Assembly (NCBI GenBank): GCA_934295165.1
Contig: CAKRAT010000013.1
Span: 1 to 41,483, forward strand
DNA length: 41,483 nucleotides
Direction: 5' to 3'
Source: an uncultured Dorea sp.
GTDB lineage: Bacteria; Bacillota; Clostridia; Lachnospirales; Lachnospiraceae
Shown piece after piece: positions 25,781 to 34,568 of this stretch. Each line of letters begins with the position of its first letter. The stretch's first letter is position 1. Made by a program: the position numbers and the translations under genes. The notes beneath the pieces were generated by a model. The model saw only the letters and a program-made list of their open reading frames with translations, was not told where the DNA came from and did not search any database.

Positions 25781-26671
25781 CTATACTAACTGAATACCGA
25801 AATCTTTCATTGCCTGAGCAAGGTTCTTCTCATGTTCAGGGGATATCTCTGTAAGCGGCATACGAAGCGGTCCGCAGTCAACTCCCATCAGCTGCATTGC
25901 CTTCTTAACCGGAATCGGATTCACCTCACAGAATAACTGCTCGATCAGTGGAAGAGCCTTCAGCTGCAGAGCTGCACTTCCATTTACATCTCCGTTAAAA
26001 TACTTCTCACAAATATCATGTGCTTCATCCGGTGCAACATTCGACAGAACAGAAATCACACCTTTTCCGCCAAGGGATAATACCGGCACGATCTGATCAT
26101 CATTTCCTGAATATAAATCAATGTTGCCATCTGTAAGATTCATGATCTTGGCAACCTGTGAAATATTTCCTGATGCTTCCTTGATACCCACAATGTTATC
26201 TACTTCTTTCACCAGTTTTGCAGCTGTTTCCGGTTCAATATTGCATCCGGTTCTGCTTGCAACGCTGTACATGATGACCGGTGCTGTTACTTCTTTTGCA
26301 ACTGCACTGAAATGTCCGATCAGTCCGTTCTGCGTTGCCTTGTTGTAGTAAGGTGTAACCAGAAGCAGTCCGTCTGCCCCGTACTCCGAAGCTTCTTTTG
26401 ACATATCGATTGCAGTACGTGTACAGTTAGAACCAGTTCCTGCGATAACCGGAACTCTCTTGCCTACACGGTCGATTGTGAATTTCACACACTGCATATG
26501 CTCTTCTTCTGTCATGGTAGCAGACTCTCCTGTTGTACCGCAGATTACAATGCTGTCTGTTTTATGTTCACAGTGAAACTCAATCAATTCATCAAGTCTA
26601 TCATAATTAATACTTCCATCTTCCTTAAATGGTGTGACAATTGCCACGCCGGCTCCTGTAAAAATAGCCAT
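25781..26671 (-). CDS. dapA: 4-hydroxy-tetrahydrodipicolinate synthase
   Basis: 296 residues from the ATG at 26669-26671, which has AGGAGG 6 nt upstream; the frame extends 21 codons further but without a site. CGTTGES at 44-50 is the pyruvate-binding loop, Tyr135 the proton relay and Lys164 (GIKEASG) the Schiff-base lysine. It condenses pyruvate with aspartate semialdehyde, the entry to diaminopimelate and lysine, and competes with hom for the same substrate. Consensus promoter at 26706-26734. Confidence 0.96.
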   Translation of the reverse strand: MAIFTGAGVAIVTPFKEDGSINYDRLDELIEFHCEHKTDSIVICGTTGESATMTEEEHMQCVKFTIDRVGKRVPVIAGTGSNCTRTAIDMSKEASEYGADGLLLVTPYYNKATQNGLIGHFSAVAKEVTAPVIMYSVASRTGCNIEPETAAKLVKEVDNIVGIKEASGNISQVAKIMNLTDGNIDLYSGNDDQIVPVLSLGGKGVISVLSNVAPDEAHDICEKYFNGDVNGSAALQLKALPLIEQLFCEVNPIPVKKAMQLMGVDCGPLRMPLTEISPEHEKNLAQAMKDFGIQLV

Positions 26672-26705
26672 AGTGATCCTCCTGACTTTCATATAATCTA
26701 ATGAA

Positions 26706-26734
26706 ATTCTATCATCAATTAAATATGATGTCAA
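26706..26734 (-). promoter_or_regulatory. Promoter of dapA
   Basis: On the minus strand TTGACA (26729-26734), 17 bp, TAGAAT (26706-26711), about 35 bp before the ATG. Near-consensus, so strong expression is expected. Confidence 0.8.
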
Positions 26735-26761
26735 TCCGAACCCTTATCGAAAATTCATCCT

Positions 26762-27397
26762 TTACACCGGCTCATCCATACATTCCAGTTTGCTGACTGA
26801 TACCTCATAGGCAACTCTTTTCTGTGTTTCCGTTTCTGTGATCTTCTTCGTATATTCACGACTCTGAATTCTTCCGACCACCTGCACGTGCTCCCCAACT
26901 TCAAATGCAGACGCGAATCTGGCATTCCTTCCCCAACAGATACATGGAATATAATCGGATTTTCCGTATGGTCTGTTTACTGCCAGTAACAGATCTGCGA
27001 TCTCCCTTCCCAGCGGTGTTTTTCTGTATACCGGCTGTTTGCAGATGTATCCATCCAGTAAGATCTGATTCGTCTTTGCCCCGTCAAGTTCTTCTTCAAT
27101 AAAGAAGATTTCTCTGACAAATACAGAAAGGATCAATCTGTTTCTCATCTCTTCGTGCCTGTTGTAAGACCGGAATTGTCCGTTTACCATAATAAATTCC
27201 CCTGTATAATCTTTCGAAACATCTATCAGACGCTCCGAAATCATCAGTGGTATCCTGTCTTTGGAATTGCTGAGTCTTTTCACATCCACTTCTACCATAT
27301 AAAAGCCTTCTCCGAATACTTCATGGCTGAATGAAAACGGGGATACGATCTCTCCCATCATAGTTACCTGGTTGTTCTCAATCATCTTATCTGACAT
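26762..27397 (-). CDS. SSB-like protein with two OB folds
   Basis: 211 residues. Residues about 8-100 (NNQVTMMGEIVSPFSFSHEV, then GEFIMVNGQFRSYNR) and about 112-205 (GYICKQPVYRKTPLGREIADL, YIPCICWGRNARFASAF, GEHVQVVGRIQSREY) each have the strand pattern of a single-stranded-DNA-binding OB fold; the second is closer to standard SSB. The acidic Asp-Asp-x-Pro-Phe tip used by SSB to recruit partners is absent: the protein ends in ECMDEPV. It is therefore probably an accessory rather than the replication SSB. GGGAG precedes the ATG. It is divergent from typA and lies upstream of dapA. Confidence 0.75.
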   Translation of the reverse strand: MSDKMIENNQVTMMGEIVSPFSFSHEVFGEGFYMVEVDVKRLSNSKDRIPLMISERLIDVSKDYTGEFIMVNGQFRSYNRHEEMRNRLILSVFVREIFFIEEELDGAKTNQILLDGYICKQPVYRKTPLGREIADLLLAVNRPYGKSDYIPCICWGRNARFASAFEVGEHVQVVGRIQSREYTKKITETETQKRVAYEVSVSKLECMDEPV

Positions 27398-27481
27398 AAT
27401 TTTGTAATCTCCCTTCCTCTGGATCGTATTTTAAGTCATTACAAAGTCTATGAACCAAATCAGCATTTTAGAACTAAATAC

Positions 27482-27509
27482 TTGTAAATTTCAAAAAATG
27501 TGATAAACT
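27482..27509 (+). promoter_or_regulatory. Promoter of typA
   Basis: TTGTAA (27482-27487), 16 bp, TAAACT (27504-27509), about 45 bp before the start codon. Confidence 0.55.
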
Positions 27510-27554
27510 AATGTGGTTGCAGATAATAATAGGTAGAGAAAAGGAAGATTCGTA

Positions 27555-29378
27555 ATGAAGACAAAACGTGAAGATGTACGTAATATCGCGATTATCGCCC
27601 ATGTTGACCATGGTAAGACAACATTAGTAGATGAATTATTAAAGCAAAGCGGTGTATTCCGTGAGAACCAGGAAGTAGCAGAACGTGTCATGGACTCTAA
27701 CGATATCGAAAGAGAACGTGGAATCACAATCCTCTCCAAAAATACTGCCGTCACCTACAACGGTGTAAAAATCAATATTATAGATACTCCGGGACATGCT
27801 GATTTCGGTGGTGAAGTAGAACGTGTCCTTAAGATGGTAAACGGTGTTATCCTTGTCGTTGATGCATTCGAGGGAGCTATGCCGCAGACCAAATTCGTAC
27901 TCCGTAAAGCTATGGAGTTAAAACTTCCAGTCATCGTATGTATCAATAAGATCGACCGTCCGGAAGCGAGGGCTGAAGAGGTTATCGATGAAGTTCTGGA
28001 GCTCCTCATCGACCTTGGTGCTTCTGATGAACAGTTAGACTGCCCATTCGTATACGCATCCGCTAAGAATGGTGTAGCTGCACTTGAGATTTCTGACGAG
28101 ATGAAAGATATGAAGCCTCTGTTCGAGACTATTCTCGATTACATTCCAGCACCGGAAGGTGATCCGGAAGCTCCGACTCAGGTTCTGATCAGTACAATTG
28201 ACTACAATGAATATGTCGGACGTATCGGTGTCGGAAAAGTAGATAATGGTACGATCTCTGTTAATCAGGATATGGTTGTTGTCAACCATCATGATCCTGA
28301 CAAACAGAAGAAAGTTAAGATCAGTAAACTGTATGAATTTGACGGTCTTCAGAAAGTCGAAGTAAAGGAAGCTTCTATCGGAGCGATCGTAGCAATCTCA
28401 GGTATCTCTGATATTGCCATTGGTGATACTCTTTGCTCGCCGGAAAACCCGACAGCTATTCCTTTCCAGAAAATTTCCGAGCCGACTATCTCTATGGACT
28501 TCGTGGTAAACGACAGTCCGTTCGCCGGACAGGAAGGAAAATATGTAACTTCCCGTCACTTACGTGACCGTCTGATGCGCGAACTGAATACAGATGTCAG
28601 CCTTCGTGTAGAAGATACAGAAAACATGGATGCATTCAAGGTATCCGGACGTGGTGAACTCCACCTTTCTGTTCTGATTGAAAACATGAGACGCGAAGGA
28701 TATGAATTCGCAGTCAGCAAAGCAGAAGTTCTGTATCACAAAGATGAGAACGGTAAACTTCTTGAGCCAATGGAGATTGCTTACATTGATGTACCAGACG
28801 AATATACAGGTGTCGTTATTGACAAACTTAGTCAGAGAAAAGGTGAGCTGCAGACAATGGGTGCAGCAAACGGCGGATACACCCGTCTTGAGTTCCGTAT
28901 TCCATCCCGCGGACTGATCGGTTATCGTGGCGATTTCCTGACAGATACAAAGGGAAATGGTATCATGAATACCGCATTTGACGGTTATGCTCCATATAAA
29001 GGCGACATCCAGTACCGTAAACAGGGATCCCTGATCGCATACGAGACCGGAGAATCTGTAACTTATGGTCTGTACAGTGCTCAGGAACGTGGTACCCTCT
29101 TTATCGGTGCTGGCGAGAAAGTATACTCTGGTATGGTCATCGGTGAGAATGCTAAGACAGACGACATCGAAGTAAATGTATGTAAGACAAAACATCTTAC
29201 CAACACCCGTTCTTCCAGTGCAGATGAAGCACTCCGCCTGACACCTCCAACCATCCTCAGTCTGGAGCAGGCAATCGATTTCATTGACACTGATGAACTT
29301 CTGGAAGTCACTCCTGAATCACTTCGTATCCGCAAGAAGATTCTGGATCCTAAGATGAGAAAACGTGTAAACCGCTAA
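27555..29378 (+). CDS. typA: Translational GTPase TypA/BipA
   Basis: 607 residues. GTPase motifs are AHVDHGKTT at 15-23, DTPGHAD at 77-83 and NKID at 131-134; domains II, III and V of the EF-G type follow, with the BipA-specific C-terminus (GLIGYRGDFLTDTKGNG, then TRSSSADEALRLTPP). It binds ribosomes and assists 50S assembly and growth under cold or stress. AAGGAAG lies before the ATG. It is a single transcription unit closed by the long hairpin at 29421-29510. Confidence 0.97.
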   Translation: MKTKREDVRNIAIIAHVDHGKTTLVDELLKQSGVFRENQEVAERVMDSNDIERERGITILSKNTAVTYNGVKINIIDTPGHADFGGEVERVLKMVNGVILVVDAFEGAMPQTKFVLRKAMELKLPVIVCINKIDRPEARAEEVIDEVLELLIDLGASDEQLDCPFVYASAKNGVAALEISDEMKDMKPLFETILDYIPAPEGDPEAPTQVLISTIDYNEYVGRIGVGKVDNGTISVNQDMVVVNHHDPDKQKKVKISKLYEFDGLQKVEVKEASIGAIVAISGISDIAIGDTLCSPENPTAIPFQKISEPTISMDFVVNDSPFAGQEGKYVTSRHLRDRLMRELNTDVSLRVEDTENMDAFKVSGRGELHLSVLIENMRREGYEFAVSKAEVLYHKDENGKLLEPMEIAYIDVPDEYTGVVIDKLSQRKGELQTMGAANGGYTRLEFRIPSRGLIGYRGDFLTDTKGNGIMNTAFDGYAPYKGDIQYRKQGSLIAYETGESVTYGLYSAQERGTLFIGAGEKVYSGMVIGENAKTDDIEVNVCKTKHLTNTRSSSADEALRLTPPTILSLEQAIDFIDTDELLEVTPESLRIRKKILDPKMRKRVNR

Positions 29379-29420
29379 TGTATGAGCATTCACAGTTATA
29401 ACTAATCAACTGACCGCATG

Positions 29421-29510
29421 AAAGCGGCAGAAAATCAAATATATAAAACAGATTCCGTTCACTGACGTTCAAAATCACCCTGATTTATATATTTGATTTT
29501 CTGCCGCTTT
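29421..29510 (+). terminator. Terminator of typA with a 27-bp perfect stem
   Basis: The arms at 29421-29447 and 29484-29510 are perfectly complementary for 27 bp (starting aaagcggcagaaaatc), with a 36-nt loop, and the hairpin runs straight into TTTTTATTT. Ordinary terminator stems in this window are 7-16 bp. Between it and the next gene (29511-29677) I see only the promoter at 29598-29626. Confidence 0.85.
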
Positions 29511-29597
29511 TTTATTTGCATCTGTATCTTCTGATAAGCGCGGTTCTCTATCTTCTTCCTTGTTCTTGATTTTGATATGTTATCTTTCTTTGACATA

Positions 29598-29626
29598 TTG
29601 GCAAATGTGTAGTTTTCACTTATACT
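29598..29626 (+). promoter_or_regulatory. Promoter of the PsiE-like gene
   Basis: TTGGCA (29598-29603), 17 bp, TATACT (29621-29626), about 50 bp before the ATG. Confidence 0.7.
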
Positions 29627-29677
29627 GGAATTACGGCGAAAATTTATAAAAATCCATATCAAGAAAGGAAACATTGA

Positions 29678-30289
29678 ATGAAAGAATTTATCTCTCACAT
29701 TCTCAAACAGGTAGCTGCAATTCTGGAATATGTAATTGCATTTATGCTTGCTATCGGTATTATCCTGCTTTGCATCCGCATGGTGTGTTCACTTCAGTAT
29801 ATTCCGAATCTGAACACCTATCCGAATTACGATGATCTTCTTGAAGTTTGTTTTAATCTGATCATCGGTGTCGAGCTGATCCGTATGATGTATTCACACT
29901 CTCCAAGTACCGTATTTGAGGTTCTGCTTTTTGCAATTGCAAGACACATTATTATGGATCACACTTCTATCTACAGCAGTCTGATCGGAGTATGCTCCAT
30001 TGCAGTCTTATTTGCAACCAGAAAATTCCTATTCTCCGAATTTGATGTCGCAGATGAAACCATATTCCGTGCCTCAACAAAGACCAAGGTCGTTAATAAG
30101 ATTCTCAGCGTGAACATTCCTCATGAACCTGATGACACACTCTTAAATGTGCTGCTACGTCATCTCGAAGAGCAGAATATTACCCCCCGTGTCGGTGCAT
30201 GTTATTATTTTCACGACTGCGGTCTCCGGGTTGCAAAGCTTCATGATGGAAAAATTTCAAGAATTCAGGTAATTCGTGCTATACATTAG
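29678..30289 (+). CDS. PsiE-like membrane protein with a soluble C-terminal domain
   Basis: 203 residues. Four hydrophobic segments (about 14-36, 56-72, 80-92, 98-114) include VELIRMMYSHSPSTVFEVLLFAIARHIIMDH, which resembles the PsiE (phosphate-starvation-inducible E) family core. The last 75 residues (VNKILSVNIPHEPDDTLLNVLLRHLEEQNITPRVG and onward) are soluble, with a strand-helix pattern, and are not part of the short PsiE proteins I know. No function is established for the family that I can state. AAAGGAAA precedes the ATG. It lies between typA and hpf, about 135 bp from hpf. Confidence 0.6.
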   Translation: MKEFISHILKQVAAILEYVIAFMLAIGIILLCIRMVCSLQYIPNLNTYPNYDDLLEVCFNLIIGVELIRMMYSHSPSTVFEVLLFAIARHIIMDHTSIYSSLIGVCSIAVLFATRKFLFSEFDVADETIFRASTKTKVVNKILSVNIPHEPDDTLLNVLLRHLEEQNITPRVGACYYFHDCGLRVAKLHDGKISRIQVIRAIH

Positions 30290-30423
30290 CGTCCAAACAT
30301 GTTATACTACACATATCAGATAGATTGCCGGTTCAACTAACAATTGTCAGATTATAATTCATTTATTTGACGATTGTATAACGTGCATTTATTTGAAATT
30401 ATGTCGCAAAGGAGTTGGGCATC

Positions 30424-30960
30424 ATGAAATTTATTATTATTGGGAAGAACATCGATGTAACACCAGGCTTAAGAGAGGCCGTAGAAAGCAAATTAGGAAA
30501 GTTAGAAAGGTACTTCACTCCGAATACAGAGATTCATGTAACCTTAAGCGTACAAAAAGGGCATCAGAAGATCGAAGTAACTATTCCTGTAAAAGGTGGA
30601 ATGGTTCGTTCTGAACAGGAAAGTTCAGATATGTATGTATCGATCGATCTGGTAGAAGAAGTAATCGAACGCCAGCTTCGCAAATATAAAAACAAACTGG
30701 TAGCAAGAGAACAGGAAGGCGGTAACTTCAAACAGGAGTTCTTTGAAGAAGATGACAAGATTGAAGACGCCGGTGAGATTAAAATTGTACGTACCAAAAA
30801 ATTCGGATTTAAACCTATGTATCCGGAAGATGCATGTGTACAGATGGAACTTCTTGGACATGATTTTTATGTATTCTGTAACGCAGAGTCTGACGAAGTA
30901 AATGTTGTATACAGACGTAAGAACGGAACATTTGGATTGATCGAACCGGAATTTTCTTAA
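30424..30960 (+). CDS. hpf: Ribosome hibernation promoting factor, long form
   Basis: 178 residues from the ATG at 30424, with AAAGGAG 9 nt upstream. The N-terminal S30AE domain (MKFIIIGKNIDVTPGLREAVESKLGKLERYF) binds the 30S decoding region; a charged linker follows; the C-terminal dimerisation domain (IVRTKKFGFKPMYPEDACVQMELLGHDFYVFCNAES) marks the long form that pairs 70S ribosomes into inactive 100S dimers in stationary phase. Candidate -10 hexamers (TATAAT, TATAAC) lie upstream but no -35 box decides between them. A strong terminator follows. Confidence 0.96.
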   Translation: MKFIIIGKNIDVTPGLREAVESKLGKLERYFTPNTEIHVTLSVQKGHQKIEVTIPVKGGMVRSEQESSDMYVSIDLVEEVIERQLRKYKNKLVAREQEGGNFKQEFFEEDDKIEDAGEIKIVRTKKFGFKPMYPEDACVQMELLGHDFYVFCNAESDEVNVVYRRKNGTFGLIEPEFS

Positions 30961-31002
30961 AATTCTATATAAAATGTAACACAATACCTGTAATGCAGGA
31001 TG

Positions 31003-31041
31003 AAAAAAAGAGACGGCAACCAATCATGCCGTCTCTTTTTT
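31003..31041. terminator. Bidirectional terminator between hpf and the YigZ-like gene
   Basis: aaaaagagacggca and tgccgtctcttttt form a 14-bp stem around an 8-nt loop, with A-run and T-run on the two sides, so it can stop transcription from hpf (plus) and from the converging YigZ-like gene (minus). Confidence 0.9.
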
Positions 31042-31074
31042 ATTTCCTGTATGCAATAGAAACCACCAAAGCAA

Positions 31075-31728
31075 TTATTCCAAAACTGTTGGCACACCGT
31101 CAATCTCAGCATAATAACACTCTTCTTTCGGTGTCATGTCTGCCTGTGCGTTCGTCCCTTCCGTAATTGCATGCATCACCTGCTCCAGTTCCGTCTTCTG
31201 GATCAGTACTTCCAGTTCTACTTTATCCGTATATACCGTATCCAGTATCTTCAGCTCCCTCTGAGCCAGAATATACTGAATCTTACCGAATGATGTATAA
31301 TCTGTCTCTATATGAAGTTTTACGCCCAGAATCTTCGTTATCACGACCGATGCCTGCAGACCGGCTTTCACCGCTTGCGAATAAGCCCGGACCAGCCCTC
31401 CTGTCCCAAGCAATGTGCCGCCAAAATAACGTGTTACAACTACAGCCACATTCCTCAGTTCATTTCCAAGCAGTACATCCAGCATTGGTTTTCCTGCTGT
31501 TCCGTTCGGCTCCCCGTCGTCACTGCAGCGCTGAAGCTGTCCTCTCTCTCCGATCACATATGCAAAACAGTTATGCCTGGCATCCCAGTATTTCTTTTTT
31601 GTCTTTTCTATAAATTCCAGAGCTTCTTCTTCATTCTCCACCGGTATTACAGTTGCAATAAATCTTGATTTTTTTTCTACAATCTCATCTTCCCCGCCCT
31701 GATAGATGGTTCTGTATTCTGGTAACAT
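31075..31728 (-). CDS. YigZ/IMPACT-family protein
   Basis: 217 residues. The UPF0029/IMPACT N-domain shows the hallmark DDGEPNGTAGKP at 70-81 and YFGGTLLGTGGLVRAY at 101-116; a C-terminal ferredoxin-like domain (about 135-205) completes the YigZ layout. Eukaryotic IMPACT regulates GCN2; bacterial members are suspected to bind nucleic acid or ribosomes, without an established reaction. AAAGGACG precedes the ATG weakly. Divergent from the penicillin-binding protein gene, convergent with hpf. Confidence 0.92.
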   Translation of the reverse strand: MLPEYRTIYQGGEDEIVEKKSRFIATVIPVENEEEALEFIEKTKKKYWDARHNCFAYVIGERGQLQRCSDDGEPNGTAGKPMLDVLLGNELRNVAVVVTRYFGGTLLGTGGLVRAYSQAVKAGLQASVVITKILGVKLHIETDYTSFGKIQYILAQRELKILDTVYTDKVELEVLIQKTELEQVMHAITEGTNAQADMTPKEECYYAEIDGVPTVLE

Positions 31729-31824
31729 TTTGTCGTCCTTTCGTATAATTTGTAAATTTATACATAATATAATACCTAATTTCTTAAGATTTTCCTAGTC
31801 TAATATGAAGTTTTCATTTTTTTC

Positions 31825-31853
31825 TTTATAAAAGAGTGTACATTTGCTATAAT
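31825..31853 (+). promoter_or_regulatory. Promoter of the penicillin-binding protein gene
   Basis: TTTATA (31825-31830), 17 bp, TATAAT (31848-31853) with an extended -10 (TGC directly before it). Confidence 0.65.
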
Positions 31854-31880
31854 AACCTGGTATAAAGGAGGCCTAAACGC

Positions 31881-34472
31881 ATGAATTATGGAAAGAAAAA
31901 GGCTGCGAAAAGGCAGAAAAAAATAACGTCCAAATCTACGATGCAGGGAAAACGTATCGTTGTCCGTTTATTCAAAGCATTACTGATCTGTATTGTTCTT
32001 GCAGCAGTAGTCGGAGTAGCCGGCGGCGGTCTTTTTATAAAAAAGATCATTGATGATACTCCTCATGTCTCCGCATCTGACGTTAAACCGAAAGGATTTA
32101 CTACTTTCGTCTACGCCGATGATGGCAGCACAGAGATTGAACGTTTTGTATCTTCCGGTTCCAACCGAGTATACAAATCCATTGATGAGATACCAAAAAA
32201 TCTGCAGCATGCATTTGTTGCAATCGAAGATGAACGCTTTTACAAACATAACGGTATTGATCTTCAGGGTATCGCCAGAGCTGCCGTCGTTGGTATTACA
32301 AAAGGTAACTTCACCGAAGGTGCCAGTACACTGACTCAGCAGCTGATCAAGAACAATGTGTTCCCGAACTTTACTAAAGAGAGGACTTTCTATGACAGAT
32401 TACAGCGTAAAATTCAGGAACAATATCTTGCTCTGCAAATCGAGAAGAAAATGGATAAAAGCGAGATCATGGAAAGTTATCTGAATACGATCAACCTTGG
32501 ACAGAACTGTCTTGGTGTTCAGGCTGCTTCCCAGCGGTATTTCGGAAAGGATGTATCCGAGCTGACTTTATCTGAATGTGCAGTTATTGCCGGAATCACC
32601 CAAAGTCCGAGTACTTACGATCCGATCACACATCCGGAAAATAACACTGAAAGACGTAACAAAGTATTAAAAAATATGCTGGAACAAGGTTACATCAGTC
32701 AGAAACAGTATGACGAAGCGATGGCTGATGACGTATATGCCAGAATCCAGACAACCAATACTGCTTCTCAGAATGATAACACATACAGTTATTTCGTTGA
32801 TGCACTTGCCCAGCAGGTAATCCAGGACCTGAAAGACCAGCTTGGTTATACCGATACGCAGGCATACAATGCTGTTTACAGCGGCGGGCTCAGCATTTAC
32901 TCTACACAGAATCAGGCTATGCAACAGATCTGTGACGAAGAAGCCAACGATGATTCCAATTATCCGGGACTGAAAGAATATGGTCTTGACTATGCACTGA
33001 CAGTTACACGTGCAGATGGATCAACTGAAAACTATGGAAGCAATAATATCAAAAATTATGTAAAAGAAACAACAGGAAACGATCAGGGACTTTTATATTC
33101 CAGCGAAGACGCTGCCCGTGCGATGGTCGAGCAATGGAAGTCTACAATTGCTCAGGAGGGGGATACTTATGATGAACGTATCACAATCACTCCTCAGCCA
33201 CAGTCTTCTGTCACTATCATGGATCAGAAAACCGGACAGATCAAAGCAATGGTCGGAGGTCGTGGTGAAAAGGCTTCCAGTCTCGGACTTAACAGAGCTT
33301 ACCAGGGTTCCAAAAGACAGCCTGGATCTACATTTAAGATCCTTGCCGCTTATGCACCTGCACTGGATTCCTGTGACAAAACACTTGCTACTACTATTGA
33401 CGATGAACCATATACATTAAAAAATGGACAGGTTTTAAGAAATGCCAACAAGCAGTACAACGGCACCACAACTCTCAGAGAAGGTATTAAACGTTCCATC
33501 AATGTTGTTGCCGTAAAATTAAGTGATGAGATTACACAGGAACTGGGATACGAATATTGTGAAAAATTCGGAATCACTACACTTGTAAAAAACAAAACCA
33601 TTAATGGTGAGATTTTTGACGACAGTACCTCTCAGACCCTTGCTCTGGGTGGTATCACAGAAGGTGTTTACAATTATGAAATGTGTGCAGCCTATGCATC
33701 CATTGCCAACGGTGGTGTTTACAACAAACCAACTTTATACAGCAAAGTTGTCGACCATGACGGTAATGTACTACTGGATGGAACCGGGGAATCCCATACT
33801 GTGATTAAAGACAGCACTGCTTATCTCCTTACAAGTGCAATGGAAGATGTTGTTAATTCCGGTACTGGTACAGCATGCCAGCTTCCTAATATGCCAGTTG
33901 CAGGTAAGACGGGTACCACAACTTCTAACGTAGACTTATGGTTCTGTGGATTTACTCCATATTATACCTGTTCTGTATGGGGCGGATATGATGACAACAA
34001 AGAATGTGACTATGATACCAGCTTCCGCTTCCGCTTATGGAAAGGAATTATGAGCCGTATTCACGAAAATCTTGAGACAAAAGAATTTAAAGTTCCATCT
34101 TCTGTTGAAAAGAAGAGTATCTGTACAATCACTGGAAAGATTGCAGGCAGCAACTGCCCATCTATTACAGAATATTTTGCTAAAGATACACTTCCATCTG
34201 AAACCTGCTCCGGACACGGCAGTTCGTCTGGAAGTAAATATAAATCATACAGCAATGATGATTCCGATAATGAAGATTCTTCTGAATATTCTGGCGGAAC
34301 AAAACATTCCGGCAGCACCAACAGTAATACTTCTGGTAATACCGATGGTAATACTGGCGGTAATTCCGGCGGTACCGGCAATACTGGTGGTACCGGCAGT
34401 GATAATACCGGTGGTAATTCCGGCGGTGATAATACCGGTGATACTACTACCGGCGGCGATACTGGACAATAA
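31881..34472 (+). CDS. Class A penicillin-binding protein (transglycosylase/transpeptidase)
   Basis: 863 residues. A basic cytoplasmic start and one membrane helix (about 29-53) are followed by the GT51 transglycosylase (catalytic Glu116 in VAIEDERF, GASTLTQQ at 147-154) and the transpeptidase (Ser483-x-x-Lys486 in GSTFK, SIN at 539-541, KTGT at 676-679). It polymerises and cross-links peptidoglycan outside the membrane. The C-terminal tail from about 770 is Ser/Asp-rich and then a Gly/Asn/Thr repeat of GGN/NTGG units, probably disordered and wall-penetrating. AAAGGAGG precedes the ATG. It is a single-gene unit with its own terminator. Confidence 0.96.
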   Translation: MNYGKKKAAKRQKKITSKSTMQGKRIVVRLFKALLICIVLAAVVGVAGGGLFIKKIIDDTPHVSASDVKPKGFTTFVYADDGSTEIERFVSSGSNRVYKSIDEIPKNLQHAFVAIEDERFYKHNGIDLQGIARAAVVGITKGNFTEGASTLTQQLIKNNVFPNFTKERTFYDRLQRKIQEQYLALQIEKKMDKSEIMESYLNTINLGQNCLGVQAASQRYFGKDVSELTLSECAVIAGITQSPSTYDPITHPENNTERRNKVLKNMLEQGYISQKQYDEAMADDVYARIQTTNTASQNDNTYSYFVDALAQQVIQDLKDQLGYTDTQAYNAVYSGGLSIYSTQNQAMQQICDEEANDDSNYPGLKEYGLDYALTVTRADGSTENYGSNNIKNYVKETTGNDQGLLYSSEDAARAMVEQWKSTIAQEGDTYDERITITPQPQSSVTIMDQKTGQIKAMVGGRGEKASSLGLNRAYQGSKRQPGSTFKILAAYAPALDSCDKTLATTIDDEPYTLKNGQVLRNANKQYNGTTTLREGIKRSINVVAVKLSDEITQELGYEYCEKFGITTLVKNKTINGEIFDDSTSQTLALGGITEGVYNYEMCAAYASIANGGVYNKPTLYSKVVDHDGNVLLDGTGESHTVIKDSTAYLLTSAMEDVVNSGTGTACQLPNMPVAGKTGTTTSNVDLWFCGFTPYYTCSVWGGYDDNKECDYDTSFRFRLWKGIMSRIHENLETKEFKVPSSVEKKSICTITGKIAGSNCPSITEYFAKDTLPSETCSGHGSSSGSKYKSYSNDDSDNEDSSEYSGGTKHSGSTNSNTSGNTDGNTGGNSGGTGNTGGTGSDNTGGNSGGDNTGDTTTGGDTGQ

Positions 34473-34496
34473 TCCATTAGCAACATGCGCACGCAC

Positions 34497-34533
34497 AAAA
34501 CACGGGGTACAAATATGTGCCCCGTGTTTTTTT
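34497..34533 (+). terminator. Terminator of the penicillin-binding protein gene
   Basis: aaaacacggggta and the complementary gccccgtgttt form a GC-rich stem followed by seven T residues; it lies 25 bp past the stop. The A-run on the left gives it a weaker ability to stop the converging glk transcript. Confidence 0.88.
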
Positions 34534-34568
34534 GCCCTGCATAATCTATATAATTATGTTTTTCTTTT

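Noticed and set aside
28560..29195. 211-codon minus-strand frame inside typA.
   Set aside because: Antisense to conserved TypA domains, with no ribosome site or recognisable domain.
29459..29698. 79-codon Lys-rich minus-strand frame between typA and the PsiE-like gene.
   Set aside because: It runs through the typA terminator stem and the PsiE-like promoter and has no ribosome site; composition reflects AT-rich DNA.
34290..34472. Short repeated units that might suggest a repeat array or CRISPR-like element.
   Set aside because: They are in-frame Gly/Asn/Thr codons of the penicillin-binding protein tail, with no spacers of constant length.
34061..34498. Proline-rich 145-codon frame on the minus strand.
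   Set aside because: It is the antisense of the Gly-rich tail of the penicillin-binding protein and has no ribosome site.
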